From: Aureispira sp. CCB-E
GTDB taxonomy: Bacteria > Bacteroidota > Bacteroidia > Chitinophagales > Saprospiraceae
DNA: 64,000 nt
Direction: 5' to 3'
Assembly (NCBI RefSeq): GCF_031326345.1
Contig: NZ_CP133671.1
Location: forward strand, 3,286,001-3,350,000
Each line of letters begins with the position of its first letter. Within the stretch, counting starts at the first letter, position 1. This document shows positions 25,882 to 34,210 of the stretch, in pieces. The notes under the pieces are model-generated. The model worked only from the letters and a program-made list of their open reading frames with translations, was not told the origin of the DNA and searched no databases. A program made the position numbers and the translations under genes.

Positions 25882-26643
25882 CTATTTTACTCGGACATAA
25901 ATTAAGCGACTTTTGCTGCGCCCCGATTCTCGTTCGTCGATTTCAATAGACTTAACGGATTTAATCAAAGGTGTTAGTTTGGGAAACCCATAATTTCTAG
26001 CATCAAAATTAGGTTGCTTTTTTTGTAGTAGAGAACCAACATCTCCCAAAAAAGCCCAGCCATCATCATCGGCAACGTCAGAAATAGTATTTTCGATCAA
26101 GCGTTTTACTTTGGGCGTAACAGGCTCAAAATCGTCTTTTTCATCTTTTTTGATTTTGCTTGACGCCTTGCCTTTGGAGATGATCTTTTCAAGTTTAGGT
26201 TTCAAGATTTCAACATAAATAAAACGATCGCAGGCAACGATAAACGGCTCAGGGGTTTTTCTCTCTCCAATGCCAATGACATTCATACCAGCTTCTCGCA
26301 ATCGAGTAGCTAGACGAGTAAAATCGCTATCACTAGAAACGATGCAAAAGCCATCTACTTTGCCAGAATACAAAATATCCATAGCATCAATAATCATTGC
26401 AGAATCCGTTGCATTTTTTCCTCTAGTATAAGCATACTGTTGTATCGGAGTAATAGCATTGGTTAAAAGTAAATTTTTCCATTTTTTTAGGTGTGGTCTT
26501 GTCCAATCGCCATAAATTCTTTTTATAGTAGGAATGCCATATTTGGCAATTTCTTCCATCATTTCTTTGATGTAGGCAGAAGGTATATTGTCACCGTCAA
26601 TAAGAACGGCTAGTCGTTTTTCAGAATTTTTTTGAGTGCTCAT
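25882..26643 (-). CDS. NYN-domain (LabA/DUF88) protein with LOTUS domain
   Basis: A 253-residue PIN-like NYN-domain ribonuclease candidate. Residues 10-145 show the NYN acid set: VLIDGDNIPSAY, GKNATDSAMIIDAMDILY and CIVSSDSDFTRLATRLREAG, the three-aspartate core of PIN/NYN nucleases. Residues about 180-250 match an OST-HTH/LOTUS module: RLIENTISDVADDDGWAFL, GDVGSLLQKKQPNFDARNYG, FPKLTPLIKSVKSIEID. The NYN-LOTUS combination is widely conserved in bacteria; a role in RNA metabolism is inferred from the domains. No obvious operon partner. Confidence 0.9.
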   Translation of the reverse strand: MSTQKNSEKRLAVLIDGDNIPSAYIKEMMEEIAKYGIPTIKRIYGDWTRPHLKKWKNLLLTNAITPIQQYAYTRGKNATDSAMIIDAMDILYSGKVDGFCIVSSDSDFTRLATRLREAGMNVIGIGERKTPEPFIVACDRFIYVEILKPKLEKIISKGKASSKIKKDEKDDFEPVTPKVKRLIENTISDVADDDGWAFLGDVGSLLQKKQPNFDARNYGFPKLTPLIKSVKSIEIDERESGRSKSRLIYVRVK

Positions 26644-26907
26644 TGATGTGTTTATGGTTATAGTGCTTGATAAATGCTATTATTTTTTTAGTCAACTAAA
26701 AGAGCATTTTTAATAAGAAAGCAAACACAATAAATTGTAGAAACTAGAAATTATCGAAGTCTAGTTACTAAAATAACAACCTATTGTTATTTTTGTTGCC
26801 TTCTTTGGAGGATTAGTTTGGGAGAGAAAACGCCGTTAAAGTATATTGTTTTGGTAGTCAGTATGGTGTGTTCTAGAGAAACAAAGATTATTATTACTTG
26901 AAATTAC

Positions 26908-27366
26908 CTAACCAAATTTTAGTGCTTGGCGAATTTGATTGAGATGATGTTCGTTGTGCCAAGCTACCTTTTCAAATTCGTCACCCAAAGTCCGCTTTCC
27001 AGTTTTGCTATGAATGAAAGTCAAAGCTTTTTTATCATCGTAATGCTGCTCTAGAACGTAAATCATAGCTCTTCTAGTGACATTAAAAATATCTTTATTA
27101 ATCTCTAGTGGGAATTTGTCATAATTTAGTTGTTCGCAAAAACGATCTTGATCAAAGACCCAAAGAACTTGTTGAGGACCACTAATGACACGGCGAATAC
27201 GTTCGTAAAGAATCGTTTCAGCATCTGCTAAGTGGTGCAAGATTTGTCTTATCGTCCACTTACCAGGAGCATAGCGCTTATCGAGATCATCTAAGGGCAA
27301 ATTAAAAAATTGTAAGGTAGTCTGTTTGCTTTTTTCTAGTTCTAATTTAAGGTACTCCTTATTCAT
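26908..27366 (-). CDS. DinB-family protein
   Basis: A 152-residue DinB four-helix protein. Metal ligands: His in WTIRQILHHLADAE (helix 2) and HxxxH in AWHNEHHLNQIRQALKFG at the C-terminus, matching the canonical DinB triad better than the other DinB-like gene nearby. The GKWTIRQILHHLADAE segment is the family hallmark. Target or thiol cofactor is unknown. Single gene on the minus strand. Confidence 0.87.
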   Translation of the reverse strand: MNKEYLKLELEKSKQTTLQFFNLPLDDLDKRYAPGKWTIRQILHHLADAETILYERIRRVISGPQQVLWVFDQDRFCEQLNYDKFPLEINKDIFNVTRRAMIYVLEQHYDDKKALTFIHSKTGKRTLGDEFEKVAWHNEHHLNQIRQALKFG

Positions 27367-27741
27367 ACTAAGTAGGTTTTAATAATGGGGAATTAAGCAT
27401 TGCTCTAAATTAATAAAAAGCTAAGTAGAAGGAGAAAATAAATCATTAAAAAATAACTATTAGCGATTATCACGAATAAAGTTGTGGACTTTTGTAGTAA
27501 AATATAGTTTTAGTATTGATAACTGCCCAAACAAAACTTTGAGAGTCAAATTTTCCAAAATAGGCGAATTGGCGGGAGCTGCTTGTTATATAGAAAGGCT
27601 AGATATGTGAAAAGTATTCAATTATAATGCATTTGTATACAAATCTATGTTGTAGAGTGCTTACTTTTGTATAAATGATTGTTGTGAAGGATAAGCGTAG
27701 ATTGCCAAAAGCTGGAAAGGCAATGTATGGGTTTCTTTTGA
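27367..27741. other. Promoter-bearing spacer upstream of the AraC-type gene
   Basis: A gene-free divergent gap between the DinB gene (minus strand) and the AraC-type gene (plus strand). It contains a perfect 14-bp palindrome and, 18 bases after it, a -7-like TACTTTTG. I see no ORF and no dispersed-repeat copy. Confidence 0.6.
27631..27669 (+). promoter_or_regulatory. Palindrome and -7-like element upstream of AraC-type gene
   Basis: ATTTGTATACAAAT at 27631-27644 is a perfect 14-bp palindrome. A TAnnTTTG element (TACTTTTG, 27662-27669) follows. A TTTG inside the palindrome lies 26 bases before the -7, longer than the usual 19-21, so the promoter assignment is tentative; the palindrome is a candidate operator. 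Confidence 0.45.
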
Positions 27742-28683
27742 ATGATTATTGGTCAACATTTATCTATATCAATTTATATGGAACCAATTTATATTAGAAC
27801 ACTGGCTGAGTTGCATGGGATTATAGGCTGTCCTGAACCCAAGCACCCTTTAATTTCAGTGATAAACTTTACGGAGTCAACTTTTACGGTAGACCTCGTT
27901 AAAGTAGAGTTGTTAAATCCCTTTTATGTAATTTTATTATACAATAAAAGAGTACACTCTAGTTTTTCGTATGGGAGAAAAGATATAGAATTAAACCAAG
28001 GAACCCTAATTGTGTTACGTCCAGATCAAATTGTTCAAGTATACGATATTGTTAGCCGAGAAGGAGTCGAAGTTTGGGGAATTGTTTTTCATCCCGATTT
28101 AATTCGTTCTTCTCCTACCTATGAGCAGATAGCACAGTACAACTTTTTAGCTTATAATCTAAATGAGGCACTACAAATCTCAGTTCAGGAGAAAGAAATT
28201 ATTCAGACTATTTTGAACAATATTCTCGGCGAGTATCAATTGATTGACGATTATAGCACGACTGTTTGGGTACATCAAATTGTATTATTGTTTACATATA
28301 TAGAACGATTTTACAATCGGCAGTTTATGGCTAAAAAGTTAGAGTATACCAACATTATCATACGCTTTGAGAAAACACTAAAAGCACTCTTATCGGCTCA
28401 AGAGCTTGAAAGAAATGGTTTGCCTACGGTGGAAAGATTGGCCAAAGAAATGAATTTGTCTAGAAATTATCTGGGCAACCTATTAAAAAAAGAGACAGGG
28501 AAAAGTACGTTAGAGCATGTTCACACTCAAGTTATTAATAAAGCCAAAACGTTGCTATTTAACAATGAAGATTCTGTTGCTCAAATTGCTTTTCAATTAG
28601 GTTTTGAATATCCTCAATATTTTAGTCGGCTTTTTAAAAAGAAAGTCGGTGTAACCCCTTCGCAATATCGAAAATTAGTTTAG
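27742..28683 (+). CDS. AraC-family transcriptional regulator
   Basis: A 313-residue regulator. Residues about 210-313 are the AraC double helix-turn-helix: LPTVERLAKEMNLSRNYLGN, LLKKETGKSTLEHVHTQVIN, DSVAQIAFQLGFEYPQYFSR and LFKKKVGVTPSQYRKLV. The N-terminal part has the cupin-like pattern of ligand-sensing AraC proteins (ELNQGTLIVLRPDQIVQVY). ATG 27742 is used; ATG 27778 (MEPIYIRTLAEL) is equally plausible. The P450 fusion gene lies 171 bp downstream on the same strand, so this regulator may control it, as AraC genes often adjoin their target in this phylum. Effector unknown. Confidence 0.88.
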   Translation: MIIGQHLSISIYMEPIYIRTLAELHGIIGCPEPKHPLISVINFTESTFTVDLVKVELLNPFYVILLYNKRVHSSFSYGRKDIELNQGTLIVLRPDQIVQVYDIVSREGVEVWGIVFHPDLIRSSPTYEQIAQYNFLAYNLNEALQISVQEKEIIQTILNNILGEYQLIDDYSTTVWVHQIVLLFTYIERFYNRQFMAKKLEYTNIIIRFEKTLKALLSAQELERNGLPTVERLAKEMNLSRNYLGNLLKKETGKSTLEHVHTQVINKAKTLLFNNEDSVAQIAFQLGFEYPQYFSRLFKKKVGVTPSQYRKLV

Positions 28684-28690
28684 TTAGATT

Positions 28691-28779
28691 GAGAAGTTGT
28701 TTAAATCAAAAAATTAGCTTCGCTGCTCCTTTTGGAGAAACTCCTATTTAAAAAAGACGCAATTTGAAACAACCTCTAG
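28691..28779. repeat. Imperfect inverted-repeat element between regulator and P450 gene
   Basis: The ends (AGAAGTTGTTTAAAT at left; ATTTGAAACAACCTCT at right) are imperfect inverted repeats enclosing CTCCTTTTGGAG. It differs from the main repeat family of the window, apart from a GCTTCGCTGCT core. It lies in the 171-bp gap before the P450 gene and may end the regulator's transcript or be a separate small repeat. Confidence 0.45.
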
Positions 28780-28854
28780 ATTAAAAAAAGATAAGCATGG
28801 AATAGATATACATAAATATATATTTATTAAAACTATAAAAATAAAACAAATAAG

Positions 28855-31800
28855 ATGTCGAATTCAAGCATCCCAACTCCAAAAACATTCCCGTTCCTTG
28901 GCAACCTCAAATTAATTAGCCCTAAAGCTTTTAGCCAAAGTTTATCTGCTATTGCCAAAGATTTTGAGGCTGGTCGAATTTTTAAGCTGTTGTTACCTAA
29001 CAACAATATGATCATTTTAGGATCTCAAGAATTAGTACATGAGGTTTCTGATGAAAGTCGTTTTGCTAAAAACGTCAATCAATCGTTCAAAGAGATACAA
29101 AAGCTGTTGGGCGATGGATTGGTAACCGCTGACACGAATAGTTTGGCATGGGGCAAAGCACATCGGTTGTTGATGCCCGCTTTTGGTCCCGTAGCTATTC
29201 GAAATTTATTTCCACAAATGTTGGATATAGCCGAGCAAATGATGCTAAAATTTGAGCGAATGGGAGAGGCACACGTATTTGATGTTTCAGACGAAATGAC
29301 AAAACTGACACTAGATACGATTGCTCTATGCAGCTTTAACTACCGATTTAATAGTTTTTATTCAGATGAGTTACATCCTTTTGTCAAATCAATGGTTGAT
29401 AGCTTGACAGAAATGGGAAATCGGATTGTTCGATTTCCTCTTCAAACAAAGTTAATGGTCAATACCAATCGGACGTATTTTTCTAATATTGAATACATGC
29501 ATACAGTTGGTGCTGAAATTGTTCAAACCAGAAAAAAAGATCCGAATAGACATAAGTACAACGATTTGCTGAATGTTATGTTAAATGGTGTTGATCCAAT
29601 TAGTGGCGAACGGCTTACGGATGAGAATATTAAAAATCAAATGATTACATTTTTGATCGCAGGACATGAAACGACTAGTGGGCTGTTGACTTTTGCTATT
29701 TATGAGTTGTTGAACAACCCTGATAAATTAAAGCTAGCTCAAGCAGAAGTTGATAAGGTATTAGGTAATCAACAACCAACAATAGATCATCTTCCGAAGT
29801 TGATGTATATCGATCAAATTTTGAAAGAAACCTTGCGATTGCATCCAATTGCGCCCATGTATAGTGTTGCTGCACTGGAAGATACTGTGATAGGTGGTGA
29901 GTATTTAATCAAAAAGGATGAGACGGTAACGGTTCTAATAGAGTGGTTGCATAAAGATAAAACAGTTTGGGGAGAAGATGTCGAGCAGTTTCGTCCCGAA
30001 CGCTTTGCTGCCAACAATATAGATCAACTTCCAGAGGACTGTTTTAAACCTTTTGGTAGTGGTAGAAGGGCTTGTATTGGTCGCTTTTTTGCCATACAAG
30101 AAGCTGTTTTAGCATTATCTATGTTGTTACAACGATTTGAGATATCTAGGGATAACCCCAATTATCAACTAAAAATAAAAGAAGCAATTACAATCAAACC
30201 CGATGATTTTAAAATGAGGGTGAAAAGAAAAGAAATTATCATAGAAAACGAAGCTTCTAATAAACAGAAAAAAGTTAAAGAAGTAGTTGATTTACCTGTA
30301 GACCGTACTACTGGAAAACCATTATTAATCTTATTTGGATCTAATACAGGGCTTTCCGAAGGATTTGCTCGAAATATTTACCAGCAAGCTTGTCAATTTG
30401 GATATCGACCAACAATAAGTGCTATGGACGATGCAATTGACCAACTTAGCCCCAAAGTACCTACGGTTATTGTGACCGCTTCCTACGAGGGAAAACCGCC
30501 AAGAAATGCTGTAAAATTTTTAGAATGGTTGGAGGAGCTTCAAGATGGAAAACTTAAAGGTATGTCTTATGCCGTGTTGGGGTGTGGGCATAAAGATTGG
30601 GTGAAAACGTATCAAGCTGTTCCTACACAAGTAGATCAATTATTATTTAAAATGGGAGCAAAGCCTATTGTAGAAAGAGGAGCCTTGAATGGTGCTGCCA
30701 ATGTTTATGATGATTTTGAGAAATGGCAAGAGATGTTTTGGGCAAAAATGCCTCGTGAAATCCTGAAAGGGCAAGATTTTTCGGTAAAAATATCGAATGA
30801 CCGATTGAAGACGCTTGAACAAAAGATTCTACGAAAAGGGATCGTTTTAAGGAACGAAGAGTTGGTCGATATGACACATCCTTTAGGACGCTCGAAAAGG
30901 CACATAGAGATTGAGTTACCTAAAGGGATGGAGTATAATTCAGGAGATTATTTGTCCATTCTTCCTAGCAATCCCAAAGAAAATATTGATCGAATTTTTC
31001 GCCGCTTGGGCTATAGCGTAGATACACAAATTACAATTCAAGCGGAAGCTATGCAACAGTTTCATTTGCCCGTTGGTTATCCTATTACACTGCTTGATAT
31101 TTTTACCAATTATGTAGAATTAGGGCAACCAGCTACACCCAAACAAATAGAGACATTAGCATCTTATTGTTTGTGTCCTCCTGAAAAGCATGCCTTAGAA
31201 GCATTGGTGCCAAAAGAAGTCTATGAAAAAGAAGTTTTAAAGAAACGAATTAGTGTTTTAGATTTGTTAGAGCGCTATATGTCTGTTGATATTCCTTTGA
31301 AAGAGTTGCTAAAAATGCTTCCACCGATAAAAACTCGCTTGTATTCCATTGCTTCATCCCCTTATTTAGATAATCAAAAGGTGGCTCTAACGGTTGCTGT
31401 TGTTCATTCGCCTGCTTGGTCAGGGCAGGGTGACTATAAAGGTTTAGCATCCAATTACTTGGCTGGCTTGCCTGTTGGCGGACAAGTCCAAATTGAAACC
31501 CAACCAGCAGCGACCGCTTTTCATCTTCCAGAAGACCCTACTGTGCCAGTTATTATGATTGCGGCAGGTAGCGGTATAGCTCCTTTCAGAGGATTTGTTC
31601 AAGAGCGATCTGTTCTTAAATCCAAAGGGCAGGCTATCGGGGAGACTGTGTTGTTTTTTGGTTGTGATCATCCCAATGTTGACGCACTATATGTTGATGA
31701 ATTTAATCAATGGGAGAAAGAAAATATTGTCAAAGTATTTAGGGCATATAGTGCCTTTGATGATGAGATTAAATTTGTTCAACATAAATTATGGGCAGAA

Positions 31801-32001
31801 CGAGAGAAAGTATACCAACTTTTCCAACAGGGAGCCAAAGTGTTTGTTTGTGGAGATGGTCAGTATATGGTACCTGCAGTTCAAAAAACATTTGTTAATA
31901 TTTACAAGAGCATGGCAAATGTGTCTGAACAAGAAGCTGAAAAATGGTTTGATGCGATCAAAGAAGGAGGGGAACGTTATGTGGTAGACGCTTTTATTTA
32001 A
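28855..32001 (+). CDS. BM3-like cytochrome P450/NADPH-P450 reductase fusion (CYP102-type)
   Basis: A self-sufficient monooxygenase of 1048 residues, the size of Bacillus megaterium BM3 (1049). P450 domain, residues 1-460: I-helix AGHETTSGLLTFAIYE, K-helix ETLRLHP, and heme loop FGSGRRACIGRFFA with ligand Cys407. Reductase from about 480: FMN loop LLILFGSNTGLSEGFARNI, FAD-binding RLYSIASSP, and NADPH motifs IAAGSGIAPFRGFVQER and VFVCGDGQYMVPAV. CYP102 enzymes hydroxylate fatty acids at subterminal positions with NADPH and O2; substrate range here is inference. No signal peptide, so cytoplasmic. An AraC-type regulator precedes it. Confidence 0.93.
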   Translation: MSNSSIPTPKTFPFLGNLKLISPKAFSQSLSAIAKDFEAGRIFKLLLPNNNMIILGSQELVHEVSDESRFAKNVNQSFKEIQKLLGDGLVTADTNSLAWGKAHRLLMPAFGPVAIRNLFPQMLDIAEQMMLKFERMGEAHVFDVSDEMTKLTLDTIALCSFNYRFNSFYSDELHPFVKSMVDSLTEMGNRIVRFPLQTKLMVNTNRTYFSNIEYMHTVGAEIVQTRKKDPNRHKYNDLLNVMLNGVDPISGERLTDENIKNQMITFLIAGHETTSGLLTFAIYELLNNPDKLKLAQAEVDKVLGNQQPTIDHLPKLMYIDQILKETLRLHPIAPMYSVAALEDTVIGGEYLIKKDETVTVLIEWLHKDKTVWGEDVEQFRPERFAANNIDQLPEDCFKPFGSGRRACIGRFFAIQEAVLALSMLLQRFEISRDNPNYQLKIKEAITIKPDDFKMRVKRKEIIIENEASNKQKKVKEVVDLPVDRTTGKPLLILFGSNTGLSEGFARNIYQQACQFGYRPTISAMDDAIDQLSPKVPTVIVTASYEGKPPRNAVKFLEWLEELQDGKLKGMSYAVLGCGHKDWVKTYQAVPTQVDQLLFKMGAKPIVERGALNGAANVYDDFEKWQEMFWAKMPREILKGQDFSVKISNDRLKTLEQKILRKGIVLRNEELVDMTHPLGRSKRHIEIELPKGMEYNSGDYLSILPSNPKENIDRIFRRLGYSVDTQITIQAEAMQQFHLPVGYPITLLDIFTNYVELGQPATPKQIETLASYCLCPPEKHALEALVPKEVYEKEVLKKRISVLDLLERYMSVDIPLKELLKMLPPIKTRLYSIASSPYLDNQKVALTVAVVHSPAWSGQGDYKGLASNYLAGLPVGGQVQIETQPAATAFHLPEDPTVPVIMIAAGSGIAPFRGFVQERSVLKSKGQAIGETVLFFGCDHPNVDALYVDEFNQWEKENIVKVFRAYSAFDDEIKFVQHKLWAEREKVYQLFQQGAKVFVCGDGQYMVPAVQKTFVNIYKSMANVSEQEAEKWFDAIKEGGERYVVDAFI

Positions 32002-32016
32002 TTATTTTTTATAACA

Positions 32017-32243
32017 ATAGTTAGCTGCGCTCACGATAATTAACAAGTTGTAAACTTGTTGTGTCTTTTATTAAAATTTTGATTATCAAGTCAGTGTAAG
32101 TGTGGTTTTTTATTTTTTTTGGTGACTGAGCTTGCGATTTTACGAGCGCAGCGAGCTAAAAACGTAAACATCAACGACCACGAAGTAGCAGCGAACCCAG
32201 CTTGCTGGCTCATGACCGCAGGGAGTAACTAAGCTAACTACTA
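32017..32243. repeat. Dispersed inverted-repeat element, long variant
   Basis: A 227-bp intergenic repeat. It starts TAGTTAGCTGCGC and ends AAGCTAACTACTATT. It contains the AACAAGTTGTAAACTTGTT and TTTTGATTATCAAG segments also found in the copies at 23905 and 63690, plus the CCACGAAGTAGCAGCG core. It lies just behind the P450 stop codon. Confidence 0.7.
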
Positions 32244-32261
32244 TTATAAAATATAAATTTA

Positions 32262-32300
32262 AACAACCCTTAACTACTTTTGTTGTAGTTAAGGGTTGTT
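32262..32300 (-). terminator. asnS: Rho-independent terminator of asnS
   Basis: Perfect 16-bp stem (AACAACCCTTAACTAC with GTAGTTAAGGGTTGTT) and a 7-base loop, 38 bp after the asnS stop on the minus strand and followed in that direction by a TTTAAATTTATATTTT tract. It also faces the P450 gene and may stop both. Confidence 0.75.
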
Positions 32301-32338
32301 CATTTGTAAACTATTGGTATAAATACTAATTATCTTAC

Positions 32339-33871
32339 TTAAGGCTTGATATGTCCATAGCGACGAGGGAATGGAATGGTTTCTCTAACGTGATGCAAGT
32401 CACAACACCAACGAACCAAACGCTCTAAGCCCAAACCAAAACCCGCATGAGGGACAGAACCAAAGCGACGTAAGTCAAGGTACCACTCAAAATCAGCTTG
32501 ATCTAATTCATGCTCCTCAATCTTTTTCAACAAAATGTCAATATCTGTTTCCCTTTCAGAACCACCAATGATTTCACCAAAGCCATCTGGAGCTAATAGA
32601 TCGACTCCTTTTACAAATTCAGGATTTCCATCGACTTCCTTCATGTAAAATGCTTTAATCTTAGTAGGCCAGTTATAAACCATCACAGGAGTAGAGAATA
32701 CGCGAGTTAGTACCGTTTCGTCTGAGCTACCTAAATCCTCTCCATGTTTGAAGTTTTTGGCTGATTCAATCCATTTGGGAATGTTTCTTTCTTGTTCTTC
32801 AGCAATTTTTATTTCGGCTTGCAATTTGGCAATAACTTGTTCGCTGTGTTTTCTAGCTCCCTTTTTCATACCTGCTTTAATCGCCTTTTCTCGTGTTGCA
32901 ATTTCTTCTTTGTGACGAACGATTAATGCTCTTGCTGCTGCTAAGTCATCTTCTTGAAGCTGAATAGCATTCTTGCCATCAACATCCACCAATCCATTTA
33001 GAATTTTGACCGCATCAGAATAAGCGACTTGTGGGAATTTACCATCGACAACTGCTTGTAGTTTAGAAGTATCTCTTTCCAGCAAGTCAAATTCGATTTT
33101 ACATTTATCCAAGACATGAGCGATAACGTGTTTTACAAAACGTTCAATGAGAACCATGTTATCTTCGTTGGTTGCAAAAGCAACCTCAGGCTCTATCATC
33201 CAGAATTCAGCTAAGTGGCGTGGTGTATTTGATTTTTCCGAACGGAAAGTAGGACCGAAGGTATAGACCTTGTTCATTGCCATTGCCATCGCTTCGGCAT
33301 ATAATTGTCCAGATTGAGACAAATAAGCAGGTTGTCCAAAGAAGTCTGTTTCAAATAAATCGGTTGTTCCTTCACAAGCAGAACCTGTCATCAAGGGAGC
33401 ATCCATTTGAACGAAACCATCCTTTTGGAAAAAATCATGGATTCCCATAATCAGTTGGTTTCTTACTCGATTGATGGCCCATTGGCGTCGTCTGCGGAGC
33501 CAAAGATGGCGACGTTCTTCCAAAAAGTTAGGACCGTGCTCACCATCTGATTTTGTAATGGGAAAATCGGTTGCGATATGATAAATATCATAACTGCTAA
33601 CTTGTATTTCGTATCCACCTAAACTTTTATCGTTGCGTAGAAGCTTGCCTGTAAAAGCAACAGAGCTTTCTACTGTCAAGCGTTTGGCTTGCTCAAAAGC
33701 TTCTTCCCCAACAGTGTCTAAAGAAACGACACATTGAGTAAAACCAGTACCATCACGGAAATCAAAAAAGTGGTTGGTTTTGCTGTTACGAGGTTTGTCA
33801 ATCCAGCCTTTTATAGTGACTTCGGTTCCATCTTCGTATTGAGCAAAATCTTGGATATATTGATGTTGCAT
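32339..33871 (-). CDS. asnS: Asparagine-tRNA ligase with internal insertion
   Basis: Charges tRNA-Asn with asparagine. A class IIb synthetase: N-terminal OB-fold anticodon domain (TEVTIKGWIDKPRNSKT), motif 2 FRSEKSNTPRHLAEFWMIEP and motif 3 GFGLGLERLVRWCCDL, with the terminal FPRRYGHIKP typical of bacterial AsnRS. Asparagine-type rather than aspartate-type by PRHLAEFWMIEPE and KAFYMKEVDGNPEFVKGVD. It has 510 residues against about 460-470 in most bacteria; the excess is a lysine/glutamate-rich helical insertion at residues about 285-370 (around KKGARKHSEQVIAKLQAEIK). Essential housekeeping gene, monocistronic. Confidence 0.96.
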   Translation of the reverse strand: MQHQYIQDFAQYEDGTEVTIKGWIDKPRNSKTNHFFDFRDGTGFTQCVVSLDTVGEEAFEQAKRLTVESSVAFTGKLLRNDKSLGGYEIQVSSYDIYHIATDFPITKSDGEHGPNFLEERRHLWLRRRRQWAINRVRNQLIMGIHDFFQKDGFVQMDAPLMTGSACEGTTDLFETDFFGQPAYLSQSGQLYAEAMAMAMNKVYTFGPTFRSEKSNTPRHLAEFWMIEPEVAFATNEDNMVLIERFVKHVIAHVLDKCKIEFDLLERDTSKLQAVVDGKFPQVAYSDAVKILNGLVDVDGKNAIQLQEDDLAAARALIVRHKEEIATREKAIKAGMKKGARKHSEQVIAKLQAEIKIAEEQERNIPKWIESAKNFKHGEDLGSSDETVLTRVFSTPVMVYNWPTKIKAFYMKEVDGNPEFVKGVDLLAPDGFGEIIGGSERETDIDILLKKIEEHELDQADFEWYLDLRRFGSVPHAGFGLGLERLVRWCCDLHHVRETIPFPRRYGHIKP

Positions 33872-34147
33872 TATGCTATATTGGATTTGAATTAGTTCTT
33901 TACAAACTAATAAATTATGTAATTTAAAATCTAGTGTTGCGAAAATAGAATTTTCTATTTAAAATTAGTAGAATTTTAAACATCTATTTTCATAAGAGTA
34001 GCTAGTCACAATTACCTTCCTCTAAAATCCAAAGTTTGGAAGTTTCTTTTTTTACTTTCCAACGCATATTGACGAATATATTATAGACGATTTATAAGAA
34101 TGTTTGTTGTACAACCATTCTTGATTCAAGAAAGTTCAGAAGTACCT

Positions 34148-34179
34148 AAAAAAAAGCAATTACTCCGAAGAGTAATTGC
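34148..34179 (-). terminator. Rho-independent terminator of the M43 protease gene
   Basis: Ten-bp stem (GCAATTACTC with GAGTAATTGC) closing a TTCG tetraloop on the minus strand, followed by eight T residues. It lies 32 bp beyond the stop codon of the metalloprotease gene. Confidence 0.88.
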
Positions 34180-34210
34180 TTTGCACATTTGTCATGTAGT
34201 GTAACTGAAC

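Noticed and set aside
31595-31987. 130-codon plus-strand ORF
   Set aside because: It lies inside the reductase half of the P450 fusion in another frame; the fusion frame carries NADPH-binding motifs there.
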